From Exiguobacterium marinum DSM 16307 (GTDB lineage: Bacteria; Bacillota; Bacilli; Exiguobacteriales; Exiguobacteriaceae), in the NCBI RefSeq assembly GCF_000620845.1, contig NZ_KK211189.1, positions 1,565,662-1,629,661 of the forward strand: a DNA stretch of 64,000 nt, in the 5' to 3' direction. How positions within the stretch are numbered: position 1 is the first letter of the stretch; each line of letters starts with the position of its first letter. The translations under genes were made by a program, and so were the position numbers. The notes below the pieces were generated by a model, which was not told where the DNA came from, did no database searches, and saw nothing but the letters and a program-made list of their open reading frames with translations. Positions 34,115 to 43,072 of this stretch are shown in pieces.

Positions 34115-35227
34115 ATGGCGATTTTGATTGTGGACGACGAACCGGTCAATACGCTCGTACTCGAGCAACTGCTTCACCAACACGACTATGAGACGATTTC
34201 GGTCTCAAGTGGGGAAGAAGCGCTCGATTTACTGATGGCACCACAAGCCGCATCGCTGTATGATCTCGTCCTATTGGATGTCGAGATGCCCGGGATTTCA
34301 GGGATTGAGACGTGTAAACGGATTCGACAGATGGCAGAATATGAAGAGTTGCCGGTCATCATGGTCTCCGGACGTACAGATGAGAAGCAAATTGCTGAAG
34401 GACTTGACGCAGGAGCATCTGACTATACGACCAAACCGATTAAAGTGACGGAGCTCCTGGCCCGAATTCGCTCTGCGCTTCGCTATAAGGCAGCGGTCGA
34501 CGAGCGGAAGATTTATGAGGCCCGTCTCCAGTATGATTTGGACCTTGCCCAAAAGATTCAACAAAGTGCGCTCACTCCTCCCATCAGTAACGAAGAGATT
34601 GATGTTCGCGCCCTTTATTTGCCATCAAAAAAATTGGCAGGGGACATGTACGCCTGGTTCCAGGTCGCCCCGGACCGTTACGGGGTCATTATCTTTGACG
34701 TCATGGGACACGGGGTCTCATCGGCACTCATCACGATGGGAATCCGGTCGATTCTTCCGGGTCTTGTCGGAAACGTGCAATATCCGGTAGACGTCATGAC
34801 CGAGTTGAACCGTCAGATGACGTTCCTGTTCTCGGGTGACGATATGCATAGCTACTTTACGGCGGTCTATTGCTACATCGATACGACGAAGCGTCGAATC
34901 GAATATGTGAATGCGGGTCATCCGCCGGTCATCGTGACGTCTGAAGCGGGGAATTGCCGACTTGAGACGACAGGGGTGCCGGTCGGCATGTTCGATGAAC
35001 CGAACTATGAGTCGAAAGAGATTGCCATCACACGAGATATGAAGCTACATATGTATACAGATGGGCTTATGGAATGTTACAGCAAAGATATCGATGACGG
35101 GATTCGATGGCTTGAAAAAGATGTCGCCACATACGGGCTTGACTATAGTCGTCACGTTGCCGAACAACTCGTACCTAAAATTGAAATCGATGACGACCTG
35201 TGTCTCGTCACCGTCAAAATCACATGA
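34115..35227 (+). CDS. Response regulator with PP2C-type serine phosphatase output (RsbU/RssB-like)
   Basis: This 370-residue protein has a receiver domain (1-120; acidic pair DDE near 7-9, phosphoacceptor Asp55 in LVLLDVEMPG, Lys in YTTKPIK). A short helical linker follows (EARLQYDLDLAQKIQQS). A SpoIIE/RsbU-type phosphatase domain comes last (AGDMYAWFQ, IFDVMGHGVSSALITMG, YVNAGHPPVIV, MYTDGLME). It would dephosphorylate an anti-sigma-factor antagonist on signal. GAAGGAAGGG precedes the ATG at 34115; a longer frame to 34067 is rejected. An HPt gene lies nearby. Confidence 0.88.
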   Translation: MAILIVDDEPVNTLVLEQLLHQHDYETISVSSGEEALDLLMAPQAASLYDLVLLDVEMPGISGIETCKRIRQMAEYEELPVIMVSGRTDEKQIAEGLDAGASDYTTKPIKVTELLARIRSALRYKAAVDERKIYEARLQYDLDLAQKIQQSALTPPISNEEIDVRALYLPSKKLAGDMYAWFQVAPDRYGVIIFDVMGHGVSSALITMGIRSILPGLVGNVQYPVDVMTELNRQMTFLFSGDDMHSYFTAVYCYIDTTKRRIEYVNAGHPPVIVTSEAGNCRLETTGVPVGMFDEPNYESKEIAITRDMKLHMYTDGLMECYSKDIDDGIRWLEKDVATYGLDYSRHVAEQLVPKIEIDDDLCLVTVKIT

Positions 35228-35261
35228 CAAGAGCCTGACGCACCGTGCGTCAGGCTCTTGT
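35227..35261. terminator. Bidirectional terminator between the phosphatase and corA
   Basis: A 16-bp perfect stem ACAAGAGCCTGACGCA / TGCGTCAGGCTCTTGT surrounds CCG. The plus-strand stop codon ends at its first base. Confidence 0.85.
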
Positions 35262-35264
35262 TCG

Positions 35265-36200
35265 TTAGAAATATCGTTTTCGCCAAAGGATATAAAAGGC
35301 GAGACCGGAAAATCCAATCATCATCGCAATCGCCATGATGAATCCGAACGGATCCCCTTCCCATGGGACTTGGACGTTCATCCCAAAGATCCCGGAAATC
35401 ATCGTCGGGATGCTCAGGACGATCGTGATCGATGCCAAAAACTTCATGACGAAGTTGACGTTGTTTGAGATGATCGACCCGAACGCCTCCATCTTGATGC
35501 TGATGATGTCGTTATAAATCGATGCCATTTCCATCGCCTGCCGATGCTCGACGAAGACGTCCTCTAATAGCTCCTCGTCCTCTTCATGTTTCTCCAAACT
35601 CGGCGTCTTGACGATTCGGTCAAGGACACTGTCGTTCGCCTTCAAGGAAGTCATGAAATAGACGAGCGATTTTTGTAGGTTCATCAATTGAAAAATCTCT
35701 TGGTTTCGCATCGAACGTTGCAACTCTTGCTCGAGCTCATCCATTCTTCGGTCGATTTGGCGCAAGAATCGTAAGTATGTCATACTTACTCGATGTAAAA
35801 TTTGAAAGACAAAACGGCTCCGATAGTTCGTTCGGAACAATCGTGCCTTCCCATTAGCGAATAAATTCAAGACATCAAGGTCACGTGAGCAGACGGTGAT
35901 GAAATGTCTTCCGGTCACGATGATACCAAGCGGGATCGTATTATAGGCACGACCTGTGTCATCTTCTTCTACATATGGAACGTCGATGATCATGAGAAGC
36001 CCTTCATCATCTTTTTCAAAACGCGGTTTTTCTTCGATATCAAGTGGGTCATAAACAAAGTCTTCTGGAATGCCGGACGCCTCGATGACTTGATCGGCCT
36101 CATCTTTTGTCGGATTCACGAGTTGAATCCAGCTCCCTTTATCAAAGTCTTCGATTTCATCCACATGGCCCGATGCGTCAGTACGGTAAATCGTCAGCAT
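35265..36200 (-). CDS. corA: CorA family magnesium/divalent cation channel
   Basis: This 311-residue protein has a long cytoplasmic helical part, including FLRQIDRRMDELEQELQRSM. It ends with two membrane helices. The pore motif GMN lies in SGIFGMNVQVP between them, and the basic C-terminus is RRKRYF. It mediates Mg2+ or Co2+ uptake as a pentamer. AGGAGG lies 7 bases before the ATG. A clear promoter follows upstream (36230-36258); the leader is too short for an M-box riboswitch. Confidence 0.92.
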   Translation of the reverse strand: MLTIYRTDASGHVDEIEDFDKGSWIQLVNPTKDEADQVIEASGIPEDFVYDPLDIEEKPRFEKDDEGLLMIIDVPYVEEDDTGRAYNTIPLGIIVTGRHFITVCSRDLDVLNLFANGKARLFRTNYRSRFVFQILHRVSMTYLRFLRQIDRRMDELEQELQRSMRNQEIFQLMNLQKSLVYFMTSLKANDSVLDRIVKTPSLEKHEEDEELLEDVFVEHRQAMEMASIYNDIISIKMEAFGSIISNNVNFVMKFLASITIVLSIPTMISGIFGMNVQVPWEGDPFGFIMAIAMMIGFSGLAFYILWRKRYF

Positions 36201-36229
36201 GCATCTTCCTCCTACCTTAACTCAATCTT

Positions 36230-36258
36230 ATTATAGGTAGCCAAAACTTAGAGTGCAA
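36230..36258 (-). promoter_or_regulatory. corA promoter
   Basis: On the minus strand, -35 TTGCAC (36258-36253) and a perfect -10 TATAAT (36235-36230) are 17 bases apart, about 30 bases before the ATG. Confidence 0.75.
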
Positions 36259-36348
36259 TCCAAAGCAGGAGTTTTTTTTGTTTTCTCTCGAAAACGTGTT
36301 ACAGTGAGAGGGAATGATTGGATGATCGTTTATTGAGGAGGGGTTATA

Positions 36349-36720
36349 TTGACAAGAATGCCCGAGGACGCTCTGTTCAATGAAGATAAGTTAACGGAGC
36401 TCCACCAAATCGCAAACGGAAACATGGATTTTTTAAATAAAATTGCAACCACATATATTCAGCAGTTCGAGACGAAATATCCCGAACTAATAGCAGCTGT
36501 CGAATTGAAGGATTATGAGCGGATCGAACAGCTCGCCCACCTACTAAAAGGGGCCTCGTATTCGGTCGGCTTAGAACAGACTGCCCTTCTTTTCCACGAT
36601 CTTGAAGTCGCAGGCGAGAACGCCCATCTGGACGGAGCAGACGAGACGTTGGCGACAATTGAGTCGCACAGTAAGCGCTTTTTAGCCGAATGGACCAACC
36701 ACTTCGAACAGTTGACGTAA
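36349..36720 (+). CDS. Hpt-domain phosphotransfer protein
   Basis: This 123-residue helical protein has the HPt signature AHLLKGASYSVGLEQT with the phospho-accepting His64. A four-helix bundle (FLNKIATTYIQQFETKYPEL, ALLFHDLEVAGE) fits. It would relay phosphate between a hybrid kinase and a receiver. The start is TTG at 36349, 7 bases from GGAGG; the ATG at 36358 is a fallback. Flanking genes encode a receiver-PP2C protein and CheV, the most obvious candidate partners. No hybrid kinase is in the window. Confidence 0.85.
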   Translation: MTRMPEDALFNEDKLTELHQIANGNMDFLNKIATTYIQQFETKYPELIAAVELKDYERIEQLAHLLKGASYSVGLEQTALLFHDLEVAGENAHLDGADETLATIESHSKRFLAEWTNHFEQLT

Positions 36721-36757
36721 AAAAAGTTTGCACCCAGTTTGGGAGCAAACTTTTTTT
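36719..36757. terminator. Bidirectional terminator between HPt gene and cheV
   Basis: AAAAAAAGTTTGC pairs with GCAAACTTTTTTT, and CCC pairs with GGG inside. Both strands end in T-runs. Confidence 0.92.
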
Positions 36758-36758
36758 A

Positions 36759-37640
36759 TTAGCCTACAAATTCGTCAAGTGTCGCAATCAGGAGACCGAT
36801 CTCTGGTTTCGTAATTTGGGCGTTCGCTCCGACCGCTTCACCTTTATGTTTCAAGTCGTCCGAGATGAGTGACGAGAAGATGATAATCGGAAGTGTTGCG
36901 TAGCGCTCCATCTCGCGAAGACGCTTCGTTAAATGGAGTCCGTCCATCTGTGGCATCTCAATATCCGTGATGAGAAGATCACATTCGACACCATCCTGTT
37001 CAAATGCATCAAGCGCCTCTTTACCGTTATTAAAGACGGTCGTGTTGAAGTAGCCTGCATCATCTAACGTATCGAGAATAAGTGTCCGAAGCATCTCCGA
37101 ATCCTCGGCAATCCAGATGTTTTTGTTCGAACGTTCACGAGCACCGAGACGTTTCACTGACTCACGCGCCATGATGTCTTTACGAGAAAGTTCTAACGCG
37201 ATGCGCTCATAGTCAAGTAAGATAATCATCTGATCACCTGTTTTGACGACACCGTTCGTGATACCTTGGACACCGCGGGCGAGATCTGAAGGCGTGTCAA
37301 TCTGTTCCCATGAGATGCGTTTAATCTCGGTCACTTGGTCGACTCGAAGAACCGATTTCTCACCGTTGAACTCGCAGACAATCAAGCGGTCGTCACTGCC
37401 GACTTCACGCGGATGACTGATGACCATGGGAAGGTCGATGACGGTCATGACTTCTCCACGTAACTCGATGAGACCCATAATGGCCTCCGGTGTACCTGGG
37501 AGCGGAGTCAGTGGGAGCATCGTAATGATTTCGCGTACTTTCATGACATTGATGCCGAATAAGAATGGGCCAGCTTGGAAAATCACGATTTCAAGTTCGT
37601 TCGTTCCTGCTTCAAGTAAAATATTATGATCATTGTTCAA
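36759..37640 (-). CDS. cheV: Chemotaxis coupling protein CheV
   Basis: This 293-residue protein joins a CheW domain (1-155; ELEIVIFQAGPFLFGINVMK, GLIELRGEVMTVIDL) to a receiver (about 170-290; IWIAEDSEM, LLITDIEMPQMDG, KPE). It couples chemoreceptors to CheA, and phosphorylation of its receiver gives adaptation. AGGAGG precedes the ATG. It stands alone, divergent from gapN. Confidence 0.94.
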   Translation of the reverse strand: MNNDHNILLEAGTNELEIVIFQAGPFLFGINVMKVREIITMLPLTPLPGTPEAIMGLIELRGEVMTVIDLPMVISHPREVGSDDRLIVCEFNGEKSVLRVDQVTEIKRISWEQIDTPSDLARGVQGITNGVVKTGDQMIILLDYERIALELSRKDIMARESVKRLGARERSNKNIWIAEDSEMLRTLILDTLDDAGYFNTTVFNNGKEALDAFEQDGVECDLLITDIEMPQMDGLHLTKRLREMERYATLPIIIFSSLISDDLKHKGEAVGANAQITKPEIGLLIATLDEFVG

Positions 37641-37748
37641 TGGTAGTCCCTCCTATTTCACGTACTCTCTTCTTTACTATCGGTTTCGAATCATCAAATC
37701 TACAGTAAAAATATGTCGAACTCACGTCAGAATTCACAAAAAGTTTCA

Positions 37749-37787
37749 TAGTAACCGTTTACATCTCATAAACTGAATCGTTATAGT
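37749..37787 (+). promoter_or_regulatory. gapN promoter overlapped by a cre-like CcpA site
   Basis: The -35 TTTACA (37758-37763) and -10 TATAGT (37782-37787) are 18 bases apart. TAGTAACCGTTTACAT (37749-37764) matches the CcpA cre consensus WTGNAANCGNWNNCAW at all fixed positions but one and covers the -35. Repression by CcpA would follow. Confidence 0.6.
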
Positions 37788-37862
37788 TGTCCAACGCAAA
37801 AAAATCTGCATACAATGGGGTTGGCAACGAGATATTACAGCTTACTCAGGAGGCAGATAGAG

Positions 37863-39299
37863 ATGATGAGTATGAACACGTATCCTTATTTATTGAATGG
37901 TCAATGGCAGGAATCTTCAAGTCAGGAAACGATTGAACTCGTTTCACCATATAAAGACGAAGTCGTAGGTCGCGTTCAAGCGATGTCACGTGACGAAGTA
38001 GACGAAGCCATCCATGGCGCCAAACGCGCACAACAGGAATGGGCTGCGCTTCCGGTCAACAAGCGCGCTGAACTGTTGTATGCATGGGCAGAAAAACTCG
38101 AAGAACGCGTTGATGAGATCGGTCAAATCATCATGCAGGAAGTCGGGAAAAACTTGAACGACGCGAAGAAAGAAGTCGTTCGTACAGCTGAAATCATTCG
38201 TTACACGGCAGAAGAAGGAATTCGCTTCAACGGTGGATTCATGCAAGGGGACTCATTCCCTGGTGGCTCGAAAAACAAGATGGCCATCATCAAGAAAGAG
38301 GCACTCGGTGTCGTTCTCGCTATTTCACCGTTCAACTATCCGGTGAACTTAGCGGCTGCGAAGATTGCACCTGCGCTCGTCACAGGAAATGCGGTCGTCT
38401 TCAAACCAGCGACTCAAGGTGCAATCAGTGGAATCAAGATGGTCGAGGCATTACATGATGCAGGTCTTCCGAAAGGTCTCTTAAACCTTGTGACAGGACG
38501 TGGTTCGGTCATTGGAGATTACTTGACTTCACACCCTGGTATCGACATGATCACGTTCACAGGTGGGACAGGTACGGGTCAACACTTGTCGCAACAAGCG
38601 TCGATGGTACCGGTCGTGCTCGAACTCGGTGGGAAAGACCCAGCCCTCGTCTTAGAGGATGCGGATTTGACGTTGGCTGCAGAGCAAATCATCAGTGGTG
38701 CGTTCTCATACTCGGGTCAACGTTGTACGGCAATCAAGCGCGTCTTCGTGCTCGAAGACCAAGCAGATGAGCTCGTTGGCATGTTGAAAGAACGTGTCGA
38801 GAAACTCTCAGTCGGCTCACCGGAAGACAACAGTTTCATCGTGCCGTTGGTCGACGAAAAATCAGCGGATTATGTCCAAGGTTTGATTGACGATGCGGTC
38901 AACAAAAACGCAACCGTCATAAACGGCAATGAACGTGTCGGAAACTTGATTCACCCGACGCTACTTGACAACGTGACGACAGACATGCGCGTCGCATGGG
39001 AGGAACCGTTCGGACCAGTCCTTCCAGTGATTCGTGTGAAATCGCTCGACGAGATGGTCGCGCTCACGAATGAATCAGAGTTTGGTCTCCAAGCGAGCGT
39101 ATTCACACAAAACGTGAATAGCGCCTTCACAGTCGCTGACAAGTTAGAAGTCGGTACGGTTCAAGTGAATGGACGTACGGAACGTGGTCCAGACCACTTC
39201 CCGTTCATCGGAGTTAAACAATCAGGGCTCGGCGTTCAAGGAATCGGCCGTAGTCTCGAGACGATGACGCGAGATAAAGTGACGGTCATCAACTTATAA
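37863..39299 (+). CDS. gapN: NADP-dependent non-phosphorylating glyceraldehyde-3-phosphate dehydrogenase
   Basis: This 478-residue aldehyde dehydrogenase oxidises glyceraldehyde-3-phosphate straight to 3-phosphoglycerate, making NADPH. The general-base Glu254 lies in VVLELGGKDP and the catalytic Cys288 in SYSGQRCTAIKR, the GapN wording. NGRTERGPDHFPFIGVKQSG near the end is also typical. Numbering is four above the Streptococcus mutans enzyme. The frame starts at 37815, but ATG at 37863 follows AGGAGG with 9 bases of spacing. A cre-like site over the promoter suggests carbon catabolite control. Confidence 0.93.
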   Translation: MMSMNTYPYLLNGQWQESSSQETIELVSPYKDEVVGRVQAMSRDEVDEAIHGAKRAQQEWAALPVNKRAELLYAWAEKLEERVDEIGQIIMQEVGKNLNDAKKEVVRTAEIIRYTAEEGIRFNGGFMQGDSFPGGSKNKMAIIKKEALGVVLAISPFNYPVNLAAAKIAPALVTGNAVVFKPATQGAISGIKMVEALHDAGLPKGLLNLVTGRGSVIGDYLTSHPGIDMITFTGGTGTGQHLSQQASMVPVVLELGGKDPALVLEDADLTLAAEQIISGAFSYSGQRCTAIKRVFVLEDQADELVGMLKERVEKLSVGSPEDNSFIVPLVDEKSADYVQGLIDDAVNKNATVINGNERVGNLIHPTLLDNVTTDMRVAWEEPFGPVLPVIRVKSLDEMVALTNESEFGLQASVFTQNVNSAFTVADKLEVGTVQVNGRTERGPDHFPFIGVKQSGLGVQGIGRSLETMTRDKVTVINL

Positions 39300-39312
39300 G
39301 AATCATTTTTGT

Positions 39313-39339
39313 GAGGGGGAGATGTCCCCCTCTTTTTTT
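39313..39339 (+). terminator. gapN terminator
   Basis: GAGGGGGA pairs with TCCCCCTC around GATG and is followed by seven T residues. Confidence 0.92.
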
Positions 39340-39407
39340 GTTTGATTGAAAACGCATCTTTCAGACGGGTATAATAAAGAAAGAATGGATGAAAAGGTGG
39401 TGATGAC

Positions 39408-40382
39408 GTGGCGAACTGGATTTCAAGTCAACTGGCAAGACTCGATATTCCGACACCGTTCGAAGTAGGGAACGTGAACGTCTATATCGTCGAACATATG
39501 AACCGATTTTTCATGGTCGACTGTGGACCGGATACAGAAGAAGCATGGACCGCGTTGAATCTGCAACTTGAAGAGCTTGAACTCTCGTTGTCTGACATCG
39601 ACTTTTTATTTTTGACACATCATCATGCCGATCATGCGGGGCAGGCTTGGCGTCTTCGTGACGCATCGATCCCGGTATACGGACACGAAAAGCTTGTTCG
39701 ATACTTAGAACAAACTCCGAATTTTTTGAAACGCGGCAACCATTTTTTACATGAATTGGCCGTCTCGTTCGGGGCACCGGCTCCACTTGTAGAAAAGTTA
39801 CCGGATTACCGTGAAGCGCTTCGTTGGATCGGACCGACGACCGTCACGACGACTTTCAATGACGGTCAGGATATCACACCAGACGGAGCGTGGCAGACGA
39901 TTCATTTGCCGGGTCATGCGAGTGATCAACTTGGATTGATTGGACCTGGGGGTGTCTTGATTGCGGGTGATCATTTGATTGACAAAGTTGAACCAAATCC
40001 TCTTATCGAGCAACCGTATGAAGATGAAGGTTTCGCCTCACCCGTCATCCTCTATATCGACTCGCTCAAAAAATTGCAGGGTGTCGATTTGAAACTTGTC
40101 GTCAGTGGACACGGTGAACCAATTCACCACCCGAACGATTTAATTGAGAACCGGATTCGTCAACGGTATGAGCGTAGTGAGCAATTGCTCGTCGATTGGG
40201 AAGACGGACTTAGCGTGTTTGATTGGTCGATGAAGTTATATGGAAGAAAGATGCGACGAGGGATGCCGCTCGTCTTCAGTGAGGTGTTTGCGCGCCTCAG
40301 CTTACTCGAAGAGCGAGGCGACATCGAGAGACGCCGCGATGACAATAAATGGATTTACGTAAAGAAAGAAGCGATGTTATGA
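39408..40382 (+). CDS. yqjP: MBL-fold metallohydrolase (YqjP-like)
   Basis: This 324-residue metallo-beta-lactamase-fold protein has the metal motif FLTHHHADHAG, later HLPGHASDQ, LIAGDHLID and SGHGEPIHHP. A C-terminal winged-helix-like tail (FARLSLLEERGDIERRRDD) fits YqjP. The substrate is unknown. The start is GTG at 39408 behind AAAGGTGGTGA. Its stop overlaps the yqjQ-like start, and it heads a seven-gene run. Confidence 0.85.
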   Translation: MANWISSQLARLDIPTPFEVGNVNVYIVEHMNRFFMVDCGPDTEEAWTALNLQLEELELSLSDIDFLFLTHHHADHAGQAWRLRDASIPVYGHEKLVRYLEQTPNFLKRGNHFLHELAVSFGAPAPLVEKLPDYREALRWIGPTTVTTTFNDGQDITPDGAWQTIHLPGHASDQLGLIGPGGVLIAGDHLIDKVEPNPLIEQPYEDEGFASPVILYIDSLKKLQGVDLKLVVSGHGEPIHHPNDLIENRIRQRYERSEQLLVDWEDGLSVFDWSMKLYGRKMRRGMPLVFSEVFARLSLLEERGDIERRRDDNKWIYVKKEAML

Positions 40383-41122
40383 AACGGGTAGTCATTACAG
40401 GTGCGTCAAGTGGGCTCGGGGCCGCATTGGCGCATTCTTTTTATGAACAAGGAAATAAAATTTTATTGATTGGACGAAATGAAGAACGATTGAAGAAGAT
40501 TGCGGAAACGTGCGGTGGCGACTGGATGTGCGCAGATGTTGCGAATTCAGATACCCTAGTCGAAAATGTGTTGAAGCAATTTGGGACGTTTGACATATGG
40601 ATCAATAATGCGGGCATGGCCGAATTCGACTCGGTCACCGATCAATCGACTGATGTGATGGAAGAGACGATGCGGATAAATGCAGTCGCCCCGATGCTTT
40701 TATCGAGAGATTGTGCCCGCATCATGAAACAAGGAGATGTCATCGTCAATATATGTTCGCAAGCAGCTAAAGTACCGACACCGAAGTCTGCCGTCTATGC
40801 GGGGTCAAAGGCAGCGCTCTTACAGTTCTCGAATGCGCTTAGGCTAGAGTTGAAACCGCGTGGAATCCACGTCATGACCGTCAATCCGGGACCGATTGCT
40901 ACACCATTCTTCGATCGGGCCGACAAGAGTGGTACATATGCCGAAAGTGTTCAGGGAATCATGCTCAATCCGAAACGATTAGCCGACGCGATTGTCAAAG
41001 GGAGTTTTACGCGCAAACGCGAAATCAATGCCCCATGGTGGATGAATATCGGGGCGAATGTGTATGCAATCTGCCCAAATATGTTCGAAATGCTCGCGAA
41101 ACGGGGATTTGAGAAAAAGTGA
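40379..41122 (+). CDS. yqjQ: Short-chain dehydrogenase/reductase (YqjQ-like)
   Basis: This 247-residue SDR begins MKRVVITGASSGLGAALAHS with the cofactor motif. It has NNAGMAEFDS and catalytic SQAAKVPTPKSAVYAGSK (YxxxK). B. subtilis yqjP and yqjQ are adjacent in the same order. The start overlaps the previous stop (ATGA at 40379) and lacks a strong ribosome site, so coupling is likely; the frame's earlier start at 40349 is rejected. The substrate is unknown. Confidence 0.85.
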   Translation: MKRVVITGASSGLGAALAHSFYEQGNKILLIGRNEERLKKIAETCGGDWMCADVANSDTLVENVLKQFGTFDIWINNAGMAEFDSVTDQSTDVMEETMRINAVAPMLLSRDCARIMKQGDVIVNICSQAAKVPTPKSAVYAGSKAALLQFSNALRLELKPRGIHVMTVNPGPIATPFFDRADKSGTYAESVQGIMLNPKRLADAIVKGSFTRKREINAPWWMNIGANVYAICPNMFEMLAKRGFEKK

Positions 41123-41136
41123 AAAGGGGGAGAACG

Positions 41137-42312
41137 ATGAAGGCAATCAAACTATTTATAACGACAGCTTTACTGATCTTTGTTGCAGCATGTGGTAACG
41201 AACAGGCGGTTGAGTTCTCGGATTCATTCGATGCTGCGACTGAGTCGGCAAAAGGATCGACCGTCAACCTATATATGTGGGGTGGAGACGAGGGGATCAA
41301 TAGCTATATTGATGACTATGTGGCACCACGACTCGAGGAATCGTACGAGGTTGAGTTGAACCGGGTCGCCATGGATGCGGCCGAATTCGTGCGCCAGCTG
41401 TCACTCGATCAAAAAGCAGATAGACAAGTTGGGACGATTGATGTCGTTTGGATCAATGGTGACAATTTCCGAAATGCAAAAGAAGCTGAATTACTCCGTG
41501 ATGGATTGATGGAACGTATCCCGAACGCCAAGTTGTTGAATGAGACGGCTCAACAATCAGATGCCGGCACCCCTACGGATGATATGGAACTCGCTTGGGG
41601 AAATGTTCAATTCATCTTGCATTACGACGCAGCGAAAGTCGACAATCCCCCAGAATCGTTTGAGGAATTACGTCGCTGGACCGAAGACAATCCGGGTCGT
41701 TTCACGTATCCTGAAGTCACTGATTTCACCGGTAATGCATTTATTCGTCATCTTTTATTTGAACGCTACGGTGCTGAATTAGAAGAGAATGTGACCATTG
41801 AAGAGTCGTTCTGGGACGACTTGAAAACGTGGTCCCCGAATTTATGGAAAGAAGGACAGACATATCCAAAAACGCTTGAGCAGCTCGATCAGCTCTACGC
41901 TTCGGGGGATGTGTGGATGACGATGGGATTTAATGAACGCCGAGCCGAAGCAGAGGTGGCTAATGGCATCTTCCCAAAAGAGACACGTGCCCTCGTCCTC
42001 GATCACTCGATCGCATCGACACACTTCTTAGCGATACCGTTCAATGCGCCGAATCCGGACGGAGCGCTCGTCCTCATCGAAGAACTGCTATCACCGGAAG
42101 CTCAACTCGTGAAACAAGGGCCTGACTATTGGGGAGACGGGACATCGCTTGACTTGACCAAATTGGATGAAGCGGACCAACAAGCATTCGAAGCACTTGG
42201 AGATGGCAAGACGTATCCGGACACAGAGCAGTTACAGGAACGTTCCATTCCAGACTATGGACCGGACGTGATTGATGCCGTACGTGAGGAATGGTCACGT
42301 GTTGCGAAGTAG
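41137..42312 (+). CDS. ynjB: YnjB-like ABC transporter substrate-binding lipoprotein
   Basis: This 391-residue lipoprotein has lipobox VAAC after MKAIKLFITTALLIF. It matches the YnjB family rather than ordinary thiamine- or iron-binding proteins: STVNLYMWGGDEGINSYIDD, IDVVWINGDNFRNAKEAELL, PGRFTYPEVTDFTGNAFIR. The ligand of YnjB is not known. The ATG at 41137 is about 6 bases from AAGGGGGAG. It starts 14 bases after the SDR stop and overlaps the first permease. Confidence 0.85.
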   Translation: MKAIKLFITTALLIFVAACGNEQAVEFSDSFDAATESAKGSTVNLYMWGGDEGINSYIDDYVAPRLEESYEVELNRVAMDAAEFVRQLSLDQKADRQVGTIDVVWINGDNFRNAKEAELLRDGLMERIPNAKLLNETAQQSDAGTPTDDMELAWGNVQFILHYDAAKVDNPPESFEELRRWTEDNPGRFTYPEVTDFTGNAFIRHLLFERYGAELEENVTIEESFWDDLKTWSPNLWKEGQTYPKTLEQLDQLYASGDVWMTMGFNERRAEAEVANGIFPKETRALVLDHSIASTHFLAIPFNAPNPDGALVLIEELLSPEAQLVKQGPDYWGDGTSLDLTKLDEADQQAFEALGDGKTYPDTEQLQERSIPDYGPDVIDAVREEWSRVAK

Positions 42313-43072
42313 TGTCGCATTGACGATTGTCCTATCACTTTTATCACTCGTATCCATCGTCTTTTTGGGAATGGAAGCGGTTGGTACAGATTGGGCATCG
42401 CTTCTGACGGATGAGACGTGGCGGGACAGTCTGTTCATGACACTATACGTCGTCAGTGTATCGACCATCCTGTCGCTCATCATCGGGACATGGCTTGCGA
42501 GGACCGCCGTTCAACAGAAGTGGCGCATCACGTCGTCGGTCATCCGAATCCCGATGTTCGTCCCTCATATTGCCGCTGCTTATTTGATCTTATTATTATT
42601 CAGTGGACCGTTCGGCAGTGACTGGATCGAGGCGAATGAAAGAGACTATGTGACGGTCATCCTGACATACATATGGAAGGAGACCCCGTTTGTCTTTTTG
42701 ATGATGCTCGGTACGTATGAACAATTGAATCGGGGATATTTAGAGACGGCGAAGACGCTCCAACTCTCCCCAGTCGAACAATTCAAGCATGCAGAATTTC
42801 CATTTTTGATTAAACCACTGCTTGATGCGACTTGGATTATGATTGCGTTCGTTTCGTTCGCGTATGAAGTACCTGCATTACTTGGAGTGACCTATCCAAA
42901 ACTACTTGGAGTACTCGCATATGAACGGCTGTCGACAGGGCTCTATTTGGAAGCGAGTGAGCCGTATGCTGTGGCGCTTGTCTGGACATGGGTTGTCGGA
43001 TGCGGTGTGTGTATTTCATATTGGCTGACCTCTTCCATTCGTCGTCGAATTGAACGCGGGGTGAAACGATGA
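42299..43072 (+). CDS. ABC transporter permease, first half of a YnjC-type pair
   Basis: This 257-residue permease has six membrane helices. The coupling loop YLETAKTLQLSPVEQFKHAE is followed by FPFLIKPLLDATWIMIAFV. In E. coli, YnjC is one longer protein with two permease halves; here each half is its own gene. The start is GTG at 42299, chosen because GAGGA lies 8 bases upstream inside the end of ynjB-like. It overlaps the next permease by the ATGA form. Confidence 0.82.
   Translation: MLRSSVALTIVLSLLSLVSIVFLGMEAVGTDWASLLTDETWRDSLFMTLYVVSVSTILSLIIGTWLARTAVQQKWRITSSVIRIPMFVPHIAAAYLILLLFSGPFGSDWIEANERDYVTVILTYIWKETPFVFLMMLGTYEQLNRGYLETAKTLQLSPVEQFKHAEFPFLIKPLLDATWIMIAFVSFAYEVPALLGVTYPKLLGVLAYERLSTGLYLEASEPYAVALVWTWVVGCGVCISYWLTSSIRRRIERGVKR

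Noticed and set aside
36201-36260. M-box riboswitch before corA
   Set aside because: The promoter is about 30 bases from the ATG, leaving no room for a structured leader.
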